From the NCBI GenBank assembly GCA_036785705.1, contig JAWUZG010001072.1, forward strand, positions 62,001 to 126,000: a stretch of DNA of 64,000 bases. The letters run 5' to 3'. The position numbers and the translations under genes are program-made. The notes under the pieces were generated by a model. That model made no database searches and was not told the origin of the DNA. It saw nothing but the letters and a program-made list of their open reading frames with translations. Below, piece after piece: positions 1-10,276 of this stretch. Numbering within the stretch: the stretch's first letter is position 1; each line of letters begins with the position of its first letter. This DNA is from Acanthornis magna (lineage: Eukaryota; Chordata; Aves; Passeriformes; Acanthizidae).

Positions 1-430
1 TGGGCTGATCCGGGGGGCTGGGCTAGCGAACGGCAGCCCCGGGCTAGTGAGGGACCTGGGCTAACGAAGGAGACCCCCGGGCTAATGACAGGGGGGGGAG
101 CAATGAAGGGGGGGCTAATTATGGCGGGGGGCTAATTATGGCGGGGGGGCTAATTATGGCGAGGGGGCTGTGCTGCTGCCGGGGGTGTAACCGAGCCCGG
201 GGGGGAGGGGGGGCTGGGCTAGCGCTGGCCACCCCCGGGCTAGTGATGAGGGGGCGTGAGCCGGGGAGGGGCGGTGGTGGCCTAATGAGTGGCTAATGAA
301 GGGGGGGTTAATTACCGGGGGCGGGGGGGCTGTGCTGATGCCGGGGGTGTATCCGAGCCCGCAGCGGGGGGGCTGGGCTAGCGCTGGCCACCCCCGGGCC
401 AGTTGTCCGTGCCGGGGGGGTGCGGGGTGG
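1..430. repeat. Duplicated GC-rich sequence upstream of KCNJ9
   Basis: A short unit containing CTAATTATGGCGGGG is repeated in tandem at about 113-165. A longer direct duplication follows: the stretch at about 165-245 (GCTGTGCTG, CGGGGGTGTA, then GGGCTAGCGCTGGCCACCC) recurs with few changes at about 325-403. No coding potential was recognised. The region leads directly into the probable KCNJ9 promoter. Confidence 0.6.
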
Positions 431-560
431 GGGGGGGCGGCTCTCGGTATTTTTATCCGCGCGCCGCCGTTGCCGGGGAACCGGGCGGGGGGGGCGGGGG
501 GGGCCCGGGCCGGAGCGCGGAGCGAGCGAGCGAGCGGGGCTGCGGCAGCGGTGAGAGGGG
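431..560 (+). promoter_or_regulatory. KCNJ9: Probable KCNJ9 core promoter and non-coding exon 1
   Basis: This CpG-dense stretch has an AT-rich TATA-like element, TATTTTTAT, at 448-456, the only AT-rich patch nearby. About 95 bases later comes CGGCAGCG|GTGAGA, a good splice donor with GT at 551-552. The coding exon has its own acceptor at 2356-2357, just before the ATG, so an upstream 5'UTR exon is required. The region from about 480 to 550 is the best candidate. The transcription start cannot be fixed from sequence alone. Confidence 0.45.
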
Positions 561-824
561 CGGGGGGCACGGGGGCACCGGGGGGGCTCGGGGGGGCTCC
601 GGGGGGGCACCAGGGGTCTCCGTGGGGCTCCGGGGGGGGGCACCGGGTGGGCTCGGGGGGGCTCCGGGGGTCCCTGACACCCCCCTCGGAAAGCGGAGGA
701 GCCCCCCCAAACCCGGGATGGGCAAGGGGGGGGCGGTGTCGCAGGGACCCCCCCGGGCACGCGCGTGTGTAAGGGACGGTGAGGGGGGGGTGGGGGTGGG
801 CTCGTGACCCGGCTGCGCGTGCAC

Positions 825-1860
825 GCGTGTGTGTGTCCACGCGTGTGCGTGTGTTCACATGTGTGTGACCCAGCTCCCTGCGCACACGCGTGTGACTCTG
901 TGTGTATGAGTGTGCCAGGCCCAGCAAGGTGCACACGCATGTGTGTGTTCATTCGTGTGTTCACACATGACCCAGCTCCCTGCGCACACGCGTGTGACTC
1001 TGTGTGTGTGTGTGTCCTTGTGTAAGGCCCACTGGGGTGCACATGCATGTGTCAGCGCACACGTGTGTGTGCTCATTCGTGTGTCCACACATGACCCAGC
1101 TCCCTGCGCACACGCGTGTGACTCTGTGTGTGTGTGTGTCCTTGTGTAAGGCCCACTGGGGTGCACATGCGTCAGTGCACACGTGTGTGTGTGCTCATTT
1201 GTGTTCACACATGACCCAGCTCCCTGTGCACACGCGTGTGACTCTGTATGTGTGTGTGTGTCCTTGTGTAAGGCCCACTGGGGTGCACATGCGTCAGCGC
1301 ACACGTGTGTGTGTGCTCATTTGTGTTCACACATGACCCAGCTTCTTGCGCACACGCGTGTCACTCTGTGTGCTTGTGCCAGGCCCAGCAAGATGCACAC
1401 GCGTGTGTGTGCTCATTTGTGTGTTCAGACATGACCCAGCTCCCTGTGCACACACGTGTCACTCTGTGTGTGTGTCCTTGTGCAGGCCCAGCGGGTTCAC
1501 ACACACGTGTGTTCATTCGCATGTTCACATGTGTGACCCAGCTCCCTGTGCACACGTGTGTGACTATGTGTGTGTGTCCTTGTGCAGGCCCAGCGGGATG
1601 TGAACATGTGTGTTCATTCGCGTGTTCACATGTATGACCCAGCCCCCTGTGCACACGTGTGTGACTCTGTGTGTGTGTCCTTGTGCAGGCCCAGCAGGTT
1701 CACACATGTGTGTTCATTCGCGTGTTCACACGTGTGACCCAGCCCCCTGTGCACACACGTGTGACTCTGTGTGTGTGTCCTTGTGCAGGCCCAGCGGGCT
1801 CACACACGTGTGTTCATTCGCGTGTTCACACGTGTGACCCAGCTCCCAGTGCACACACAT
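825..1860. repeat. TG/CA-rich minisatellite, unit about 105-125 bp
   Basis: About nine units are visible. Each contains the GACCCAGCTCCCTG motif, a GCACACGCGTGTGA core, a TGTGTGTGTCCTTG segment and AGGCCCA. The alternating purine-pyrimidine runs, including ACACGCGTGT, could adopt Z-DNA. The array lies inside the inferred KCNJ9 intron 1. Open frames through it are repeat artefacts. Confidence 0.85.
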
Positions 1861-2345
1861 CTTGCTCCTCCCACTCCGCCCAGTTTGGGGTGACCCATGC
1901 CCTTCCCAGTCCCCCCAGTTTGGAGAAGTGATGGCACCATTCCCCCATCCCAGTCCTCCCAGTTTGGGCCTCCGTCTCTTCCCAGTCCCCCCAGTCTGGG
2001 GGGTCAATGGCACCATTCCCCTCCCAGTCCCCCCAGTTTGGAGTGACTCAAGTGCTTCCCAGTTCTCCCAGTTTGGATGGGGCCATGACCTTCCCAGTCC
2101 CCCCAGTTTGAGGTGTCAATGGCACCATTCCACTCCCAGTCCCCCCAGTTTGGGACCTCCATCTGCCCACTCCATCCCTCCCAGTCCCCCCAGTTTGGGA
2201 CCTCCATCCCCCACTCCCCCCTCCCAGTCCCCCCAGTCTGGGGACCCCATCCCCCCACTCGCCCCTCCCAGTCCCCCCAGTCTGGGACCTCCATCCCCCA
2301 CTCCCCCCTCCCAGTCTCCCCAGTCCCCCCAGTTCTCACCCCCCT
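1861..2345. repeat. 35-bp minisatellite before the KCNJ9 coding exon
   Basis: The unit carries CCCAGTCCCCCCAGTTTGGG followed by a variable ACCTCCATCCCCCACTC-like tail. It occurs more than ten times and ends about 10 bases before the real acceptor. Every unit contains CCCCCCAG followed by T, so the array multiplies acceptor-like sites immediately upstream of the real one (CCCCCGCAG, AG at 2356-2357). Confidence 0.85.
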
Positions 2346-2357
2346 GTCCCCCCGCAG

Positions 2358-3300
2358 CCGCCGCCGATGGCTCAGGACAACGCCGCCTTCTGCGGGGTCC
2401 CCGAGGGGGTCCCCGCGGGGGTCCCCGCCGAGGCCAAGCCCCCTCCCCCGCCCGCCCCCGCCCCCAAGCGCCGCCCGTGGGGGGCCGGGGGGGGCGCGGT
2501 GGCTCGGAAGCGCCAGCGCTACGTGGAGAAGGACGGCAAGTGCAACGTCCAGCACGGCAACGTGCGCGAGACCTACCGCTACCTGACCGACATCTTCACC
2601 ACCCTGGTGGACCTCAAGTGGCGCTTCAGCCTCCTCATCTTCATCCTGGCCTACGCCCTCACCTGGCTCTTCTTCGGCCTCATCTGGTGGGTCATCGCCT
2701 ACAGCCGCGGCGACCTGGAGCACCTGGGCGACCACAGCTGGACGCCGTGCGTCAACAACCTCAACGGCTTCGTGTCCGCCTTCCTGTTCTCCATCGAGAC
2801 CGAGACCACCATCGGCTACGGCCACCGCGTCATCACAGACACGTGCCCCGAGGGCATCGTGCTGCTGCTGCTGCAGGCCATCCTGGGCTCCATGGTCAAC
2901 GCCTTCATGGTGGGCTGCATGTTCGTCAAGATCTCGCAGCCCAACAAGCGCGCCGAGACCTTGGTGTTCTCCTCGCACGCCGTGGTCTCGCTGCGCGACG
3001 ATCGCCTCTGCCTCATGTTCCGCGTGGGCGACCTGCGCGACTCGCACATCGTGGAGGCCTCCATCCGCGCCAAGCTCATCCAGTCCAAGCAGACGCAGGA
3101 GGGCGAGTTCATCCCGCTCGACCAGACCGACCTGAGCGTGGGCTTCGAGACCGGCGACGATCGGCTCTTCCTGGTGTCGCCGCTCATCATCAGCCACGAG
3201 ATCGACGAGCGCAGCCCCTTCTGGGACGTGTCGCGGGGGCAGCTGGAGAGGGACGACTTCGAGATCGTCGTCATCCTCGAGGGCATGGTGGAGGCCACAG
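2358..3300 (+). CDS. KCNJ9: KCNJ9 main coding exon (codes from 2367)
   Basis: The acceptor is CCCCCGCAG ending at 2357. The ATG at 2367 starts MAQDNAAF, matching human MAQENAAF, which fixes the start. The coding part is 934 nt and ends in phase 1 at GCCACAG|GTAATG. It encodes the N-terminus, both membrane helices, the selectivity filter and most of the cytoplasmic beta-sandwich. The frame stays open into the intron, but homology to Kir channels stops exactly at 3300. Confidence 0.96.
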
Positions 3301-6300
3301 GTAATGGCGTGGCATTGTCTTCGCGGGGACATTGCGTCTCTGTGGGGACATCATCTCCGTGGGACACATCCATGGGGACACATCGTCTTCATGTGGACAC
3401 ATCCATGGAGACACATTGTCTTCGTGGGGACATCGCGTCTCTGTGGGGACATCATCTCCGTGGGACACGTTTGTGGGGACACATCGTCTTCGTGGGGACA
3501 TCTCATCTCCGTGGGGGCATCATCTCTGTGGGACACATCCATGGGAACACCGACACATCGTCTTCTTGGGAGACATCATCTTCCCGGGACACATCATTTC
3601 CATGGGGACATCATCTTCATGTGGATATATCCAAGGGGACACATCGTCTCTGTGGGGACATCTCATCTCCGTGGGGACACAATCTTCTTGGGGACAAATC
3701 ATCTCCATGGGACACATCATCTCCATGGGACACATCATCTTCTCGGGACACCTCATCTCCATGGGGACATCATCTTCATGTGGACATCCATGAGGACACA
3801 TGGTCTCTGTGGGGACATCTCATCTCCGTGGGGACACATCATATTTGTGGTGACATCATCTCCATGAGACACATCCATGGGGACACATCATCTCCATGGG
3901 GACAAAATCTTCATGTGGACACATCCATGAGGACACATCGTCTCTGTGGGGACATCTCATCTCTGTGGGGACACAATCTTCTTGGGGACAAATCATCTCC
4001 ACGGGACACATCATCTCCATGGGGACATCATCTCCATGGGGACATCATCTTCATGTGGACATCCATGGGGATGCTTTGTCTCCGTGGAGACATCTCATCT
4101 CTGTGAGGACATCATCTTCTTGGGACACATCCATGGGGACACATCATCTCCATGGGACACATCATCGTCATGTGGACACATCCATGGACACGCATTGTCT
4201 CCATGGGGACATCTCATCTCCGTGGGAACATCATCTTCTTGGGGACAAATCATCTCCACGGGACGCATCATCTCCATGGGGACACATCCATGGGGCATCA
4301 TCTCCATGGGGCACATCATCTTCTTGGGACACCTCATCTCCATGGGGACATCATCTTCATGTGGACATCCATGGGGACGCATCGTCTCTGTGGGGACATC
4401 TCATCTCCGTGGGGACACATCATCTCGATAGGACACATCATCTTCTTGGGACACATCCATGGGGACACATCATCTCCATGGAGCACATCATCGTCATGTG
4501 GACACATCCATGGACACGCATTGTCTCCATGGGGACACATCCATGGGGACACCATCTTCTTGGGGACACCTCACCTCCATGGAATGCATCATCTCCATGG
4601 GGACACATCCATGGGGCACATCGTCTTTATGGGACACATCATCTCCATAGGGACACATCCATGGGGACACTGTCATGAGGATGCATCATCATCTTGGGGA
4701 CATCTCAGCTCCATGGGAACACCTCATCTCCACTGGGGACACATCATGTCCATGGGATGCATCCATGGGGACACCTCCATGGGGACACATCATCTTCTTG
4801 GGGACATCTCATCTCTGTGGGGACATCATCTTCTTGGGACACATCATCTCGAGGGGGACACATTGTCTTCTTGGGGACACGTCCATGGGGACACATCACA
4901 TCCATGGGGACACCTCATCTCCTTGGGGACACCACTGTGGGGACACATCACATTCATAGGGACACCACCATGGGGACAGACAACTTCCATGGGGACACAT
5001 CCATGGGGACACGTCATCTCCATGTGGATAGATCCATGGGGACACATCACCTCTGTGGGACACATCTTGGGGACACACTATCTCCTTGGGGACACCGCCA
5101 TGGGGACATCTCTACTGGGGGCTTCACAACCCCCCACCTGATTTGGGGTGCCCCACGCCCCGGAGCCTTCAAGGCCTAGGGTTCTCCACGCTCTGGGGGA
5201 TTCAGGTATTGGGGTCCCCCATGCCCTGGGTGCAGGACAGACCCCCCGGGTGGGTTCAGGGTGCCCCATGACCTGGGGGTGTCACTTATTGGGGTGCCCA
5301 CGACCTGGAGCCTTCAAGAATTGGGGTCCCCATGCCCTGAATGATTCAGTTTTAGGGTCCCCTGTGCCATGAGTGATTCAGGTATTGGGGTCACCCCTGC
5401 CGTGAACAATTCAGGTGTTGGGGTCACCCCTGCTCTGAACGATTCAGGTGTTGGGGTCACCCCTGCCCTGAGTGATTCAGGAACTGGGGTCCCCCCTGCC
5501 CTGAACGATTCAGTTTTGGGGTCCCCCGTTCCGGTAGTGATTCAGGTATTGGGGTCCCCTGTGCCCTGACTGATTCAAGTGTTGGAGTCACCTCTGCCCT
5601 GAGTGATTCAGGTATTGGGGTCCCCCTCACCCCTCCCATTTTGGGATCCCCCCTGACCCCCTTGCCCCCCAGGGATAACGTGCCAGGTGTGGAGCTCATA
5701 TCTGGCAGATAAGGTGCTGTGGGGTCAGGGGGCTTCAGGTATTGGGGTCCCCCCTGCCCTGAACGATTCAGTTTTGGGGTCCCCCGTTCCGGGAGTGATT
5801 CAGTTATTGGGGTCCCCCATGCTGTGAGTGATTCAGGTATTGGGGTCACCTCTGCCCTGCATGATTCAATTTTGGGATCACCTCTGCCCTGAGTAGTTCA
5901 GGTATTGGGGTCACCTGTGCCCTGAATGATTCAGCTTTGGGGTCCCCCATGCCCTGAGTGGTTCAGGTGTTGGGGTCCCCCATGCCGTGAGTGATTCAGG
6001 TATTGAGGACCCCCCTGACCCCCGTGCCCCCCAGGGATGACGTGCCAGGCGTGCAGCTCGTACCTGGCGGATGAGGTGCTGTGGGCTCAGGGGGCTTCAG
6101 GTATTGGGGTCCCCCATGCCCTGAGTGATTCAGGTATAGGGGTGCCCCATGTTGTGAGTGATTAAGGTATTGGGGTCACCTCTGCCCTGCATGATTCAAT
6201 TTTAGGATCACCTCTGCCCTGAGTGATTCAGGTATTGGGGTCCCCCCTGCCCTGAACGATTCAGTTTTGGGGTCCCCCGTTCCGGGAATGATTCAGGTGT

Positions 6301-9300
6301 TGGGATCCCCCTCACCCCTGCCATTTTGGGCCCCCCCTGACCCCTTCGCCCCCCAGGGATGACGTGCCAGGTGTGGAACTCATACCTGGCAGATAAGGTG
6401 CTGTGGGGTCAGGGGGCTTCAGGTATTGGGGTCCCCCCCTGCCCTGAACGATTCAGTTTTGGGGTCCCCCGTTCCGGGATTGATTCAGGTATTGGGGTGC
6501 CCCCTGCCCTGAACGATTCAGTTTTGGGGTCCCCCATTCCGGGAGTGATTCAGGTATGGGGGTCACCTCTGCCCTGAGCGATTCCATTTTGGGGTCAGCT
6601 CTGCCCTGAGCGATTCAGTTTTGGGGTCCCCCATGCTGTGAGTGGTTCAGGTATTGGGGTCACCTCTGCCCTGAATGATTCAGCTTTGGGGTCCCCCATG
6701 CCCTGAGTGATTCAGGTATTGGAATCACCTCTGCCCTGAATGATTCAGTTTTGGGGTCAACTCTGCCCTGAGTGGTTCAGGTATTGGGGTCCCCTATGCC
6801 TTGAGCGATTCAGTTTTGGGGTCCCCCATGCCCTGAGTGATTCAGGTATTGGTGTCCCCCGTGCTGTGGGTGATTCAGGTTTGGGGTCAACTCTGCCCTG
6901 AGTGGTTCAGGTATTGGTGTCCCCCGTTCCGGGAGTGATTCAGGTATTGGGGTCCCCCTCACCCCTCCCATTTTGGGATCCTCCCTGACCCCCTTGCCCC
7001 CCAGGGATGACATGCCAGGTGTGGAGCTCATACCTGGCAGATGAGGTGCTGTGGGGTCAGGGGGCTTCAGGTGTTGGGGTCCCCCATGCCAAGTGATTCA
7101 GGTATGGGGGTCACCTCTGCCCTGAGCGATTCAGTTATTGGGGTCCCCCATGCTGTGAGTGATTCAGGTATTGGGGTCGCCTCTGCCCTGAATGATTCAA
7201 TTTTGGGATCACCTCTGCCCTGAGTAGTTCAGGTATTGGGGTCACCTCTGCCCTGAATGATTCAGCTTTGGGGTCCCCCATGCCCTGAGTGGTTCAGGTG
7301 TTGGAGTCCCCCGTGCCGTGAGTGATTCAGGTATTGAGGACCCCCCTGACCCCCGTGCCCCCCAGGGATGATGTGCCAGGCATGCAGCTCGTACCTGGTG
7401 GATGAGGTGCTGTGGGCTCAGGGGGCTTCAGGTATTGGGGTCCCCCTGCCCTGAACGATTCAGGTATTGGGGTCCCCCGTTCCGGGAGTGATTCAGGTAT
7501 TGGGGTCCCCTGTGCCCTGACTGATTCAAGTGTTGGAGTCACCTCTGCCCTGAGTGATTCAGGTATTGGGGTCCCCCTCACCCCTCCCATTTTGGGATCT
7601 CCCCCGACCCCCGTGCCCCCCAGGGATGACGTGCCAGGTGTGGAGCTCATACCTGGCAGATAAGGTGCTGTGGGGTCAGGGGGCTTCAGGTATTGGGGTC
7701 CCCAATGCCAAGTGATTCAGGTATGGGGGTCACCTCTGCCCTGAGCGATTCAGTTATTGGTGTCCCCCATGCTGTGAGTGATTCAGGTATTGGGGTCACC
7801 TCTGCCCTGCATGATTCAATTTTGGGATCACCTCTGCCCTGAGTAGTTCAGGTATTGGGGTCACCTCTGCCCTGAACGATTCAGTTTTGGGGTCCCCCGT
7901 TCTGGGAGTGATTCAGGTATTGGGGTCCCCCATGCCTTGAGCGATTCAGGTTTGGGGTCAACTCTGCCCTGAGTGGTTCAGGTATTGGTGTCCCCCGTTC
8001 CGGGAGTGATTCAGGTATTGGGGTCCCACTCACCCCTCCCATTTTGGGCCCCCCCTGACCCCCTCGCCCCCCAGGGATGACGTGCCAGGTGTGGAACTCA
8101 TACCTGGCAGATAAGGTGCTGTGGGGTCAGGGGGCTTCAGGTATTGGGGTCCCCCGTTCCGGGAGTGATTCGGGTATTGGGGTCCCCCTCACCCCTGCCA
8201 TTTTGGGCCCCCCCTGACCCCCGTGCCCCCCAGGGATGACGTGCCAGGCGCGCAGCTCGTACCTGGCGGACGAGGTGCTCTGGGGTCAGGGGGCTTCAGG
8301 TATTGGGGTCCCCCATGCCCTGAACGATTCAGTTTTGGGGTCCCCCGTTCCGGGAGTGATTCAGGTGTTGGGGTCCCCCATGCCAAGTGATTCAGGTATG
8401 GGGGTCAGCTCTGCCCTGAGCGATTCAGTTATTGGGGTCCCCCTGCCCTGAACGATTCAGGTATTGGGGTCCCCCATGCCCTGAGTGATTCAGGTATTGG
8501 AATCACCTCTGCCCTGAATGATTCAGTTTTGGGGTCAACTCTGCCCTGAGTGGTTCAGGTATTGGTGTCCCCCGTGCCCTGAGTGATTCAGGTGTTGGGG
8601 TCCCCCTCACCCCTCCCATTTTGGGCCCCCCCTGACCCCCTCGCCCCCCAGGGATGACGTGCCAGGTGTGGAACTCATACCTGGCAGATGAGGTGCTGTG
8701 GGGTCAGGGGGCTTCAGGTATTGAGGTCCCCCGTTCCGGGAGTGATTCGGGTATTGGGGTCCCCCTCACCCCTGCCATTTTGGGCCCCCCCTGACCCCCG
8801 TGCCCCCCAGGGATGACGTGCCAGGCGCGCAGCTCGTACCTGGCGGACGAGGTGCTCTGGGGTCAGGGAGCTTCAGGTATTGGGGTCCTCCATGCCCTGA
8901 ACGATTCAGTTTTGGGGTCCCCCGTTCCGGGAGTGATTCAGGTATTGGGGTCCCCCATGCCAAGTGATTCAGGTATGGGGGTCAGCTCTGCCCTGAGCGA
9001 TTCAGTTATTGGGGTCCCCCTGCCCTGAACGATTCGGGTATTGGGGTCCCCCATGTTGTGAGTGATTAAGGTATTGGGGTCACCTCTGCCCTGCATGATT
9101 CAATTTAGGATCACCTCTGCCCTGAGTGATTCAGGTATTGGGGTCCCCCCTGCCCTGAACGATTCAGTTTTGGGGTCCCCCGTTCTGGGAGTGATTCAGG
9201 TATTGGGGTCCCCCTCACCCCTCCCATTTTGGGCCCCCCCTGACCCCCGTGCCCCCCAGGGATGACGTGCCAGGCGCGCAGCTCGTACCTGGCGGACGAG

Positions 9301-10276
9301 GTGCTCTGGGGTCAGGGGGCTTCAGGTAGTGGGGTCACCTCTGCCCTGAACGATTCAGTTTTGGGGTCCCCCGTTCCGGGAGTGATTCAGGTATTGGGGT
9401 CCCCCATGCCTTGAGCGATTCAGGTTTGGGGTCAACTCTGCCCTGAGTGGTTCAGGTATTGGTGTCCCCCGTGCCCTGAGTGATTCAGGTATTGGCGTCC
9501 CCCTCACCCCTCCCATTTTGGGCCCCCCCTGACCCCCTTGCCCCCCAGGGATGACGTGCCAGGTGTGGAACTCATACCTGGCAGATGAGGTGCTGTGGGC
9601 TCAGGGGGCTTCAGGTATTGGGGTCCCCCCTGCCCTGAACGATTCAGTTTTGGGATCCCCCGTTCCGGGAGTGATTCAGGTATTGGGGTCCCCCATGCCA
9701 AGTGATTCAGGTATGGGGGTCAGCTCTGCCCTGAACGATTCAGGTATTGGGGTCCCCCCTGCCCTGCATGATTCAATTTTAGGATCACCTCTGCCCTGAG
9801 TGATTCAGGTATTGGGGTCCCCCATGCCCTGAGTGATTCAGTTTTGGGGTCCCCCCGTGCCATGAGTGATTCAGGTATTGGGGTGCCCCCTGCCCTGAGT
9901 GATTCGGGTATTGGGGTCCCCTCACCCCTGTCATTTTGGGCCCCCCCTGCCCCCCTTGCCCCCAGGAATGACGTGCCAGGCGCGCAGCTCGTACCTGGCG
10001 GACGAGGTGCTCTGGGGTCACCGCTTCACGCCGCTGCTCAGCCTCGAGGAAGGTTTCTACGAGGTGGACTACGGCGGCTTCCACCACACCGTGCCCGTGC
10101 CCACCCCGGCCTGCAGCGCCCGCCAGCTCGCCGCCGCCGCCGCCCGCCGCGACGCCCACCTCTACTGGTCCATCCCCAGCCGCCTGGACGAGGCGGCGGC
10201 GGCGGGGGGCGAGGGGGACCCCGAGATGTCCCCCCGCGAGAGCAACGGCACCTTGGCCAGCCCCGAGTCGCGGTGA
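2367..10276 (+). CDS. KCNJ9: G protein-activated inward rectifier K+ channel 3 (GIRK3, Kir3.3)
   Basis: The CDS is join(2367..3300, 9966..10276), 414 residues, against 393 in human. The Kir3 subunit forms heterotetrameric K+ channels in neuronal membranes, gated by Gi/o beta-gamma. The sequence shows the [19 protein letters not shown]-terminal block, M1 (about residues 89-113), the pore with TIGYGHR (GYG at 150-152), M2 (about 169-193), and the cytoplasmic domain with [12 protein letters not shown] and ISHEID. The single coding intron after EGMVEATG matches the mammalian gene. Two features are odd: a Pro/Ala-rich N-terminal insertion (about residues 10-46), and a C-terminus ending SPESR instead of the mammalian ESKV PDZ ligand. 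Nearly identical core residues distinguish it from KCNJ3, KCNJ5 and KCNJ6. KCNJ9 is upstream of ATP1A2 as in human. Confidence 0.96.
3301..5140. repeat. GGGGACA(C)ATCATCTCCAT minisatellite in KCNJ9 intron 2
   Basis: About 1.8 kb is built from interleaved 12-15 bp words: CCATGGGGACA, CATCATCTCC, CATCTTCATGTGGACA and CATCTTCTTGGGGACA. Longer blocks of roughly 300 bp recur (compare 3590-3800 with 3880-4090 and 4190-4400), which indicates nested duplication. There is no coding content despite open frames in several phases. Confidence 0.85.
5141..9965 (+). repeat. Minisatellite containing 12 partial copies of KCNJ9 exon 3
   Basis: The background unit is about 33 bp (TGATTCAGGTATTGGGGTCC plus CCCATGCCCTGAG). 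Embedded in it are 12 copies of the acceptor and first roughly 55 bases of the last KCNJ9 exon, starting at about 5673, 6034, 6356, 7004, 7365, 7624, 8074, 8234, 8652, 8811, 9260 and 9549. Each keeps CCCCCCAG|GGAT, the codons for MTCQ...SYLAD.VLWG, and then switches at TGGGGTCAG to the array unit. The real exon continues with CACCGCTTC instead. The copies are fragments, not alternative full exons. Confidence 0.9.
9966..10276 (+). CDS. KCNJ9: KCNJ9 last coding exon
   Basis: The acceptor CCCCCAG ends at 9965. The exon starts in phase 1 (G|GA ATG ACG TGC), encoding [25 protein letters not shown], and ends at TGA 10274-10276. It encodes the distal cytoplasmic domain, with [14 protein letters not shown] as in human GIRK3. 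Only this copy of the repeated exon edge continues into the rest of the protein, which identifies it as the functional one. The end [11 protein letters not shown] aligns with human QNGCLPPPES, and the last residues ESKV are missing. Confidence 0.94.

Noticed and set aside
2367..4106. The KCNJ9 frame read on past 3300 to 4106
   Set aside because: Kir homology ends exactly at the conserved intron position with a GTAATG donor, and the remainder translates the GGGGACATCATC array.
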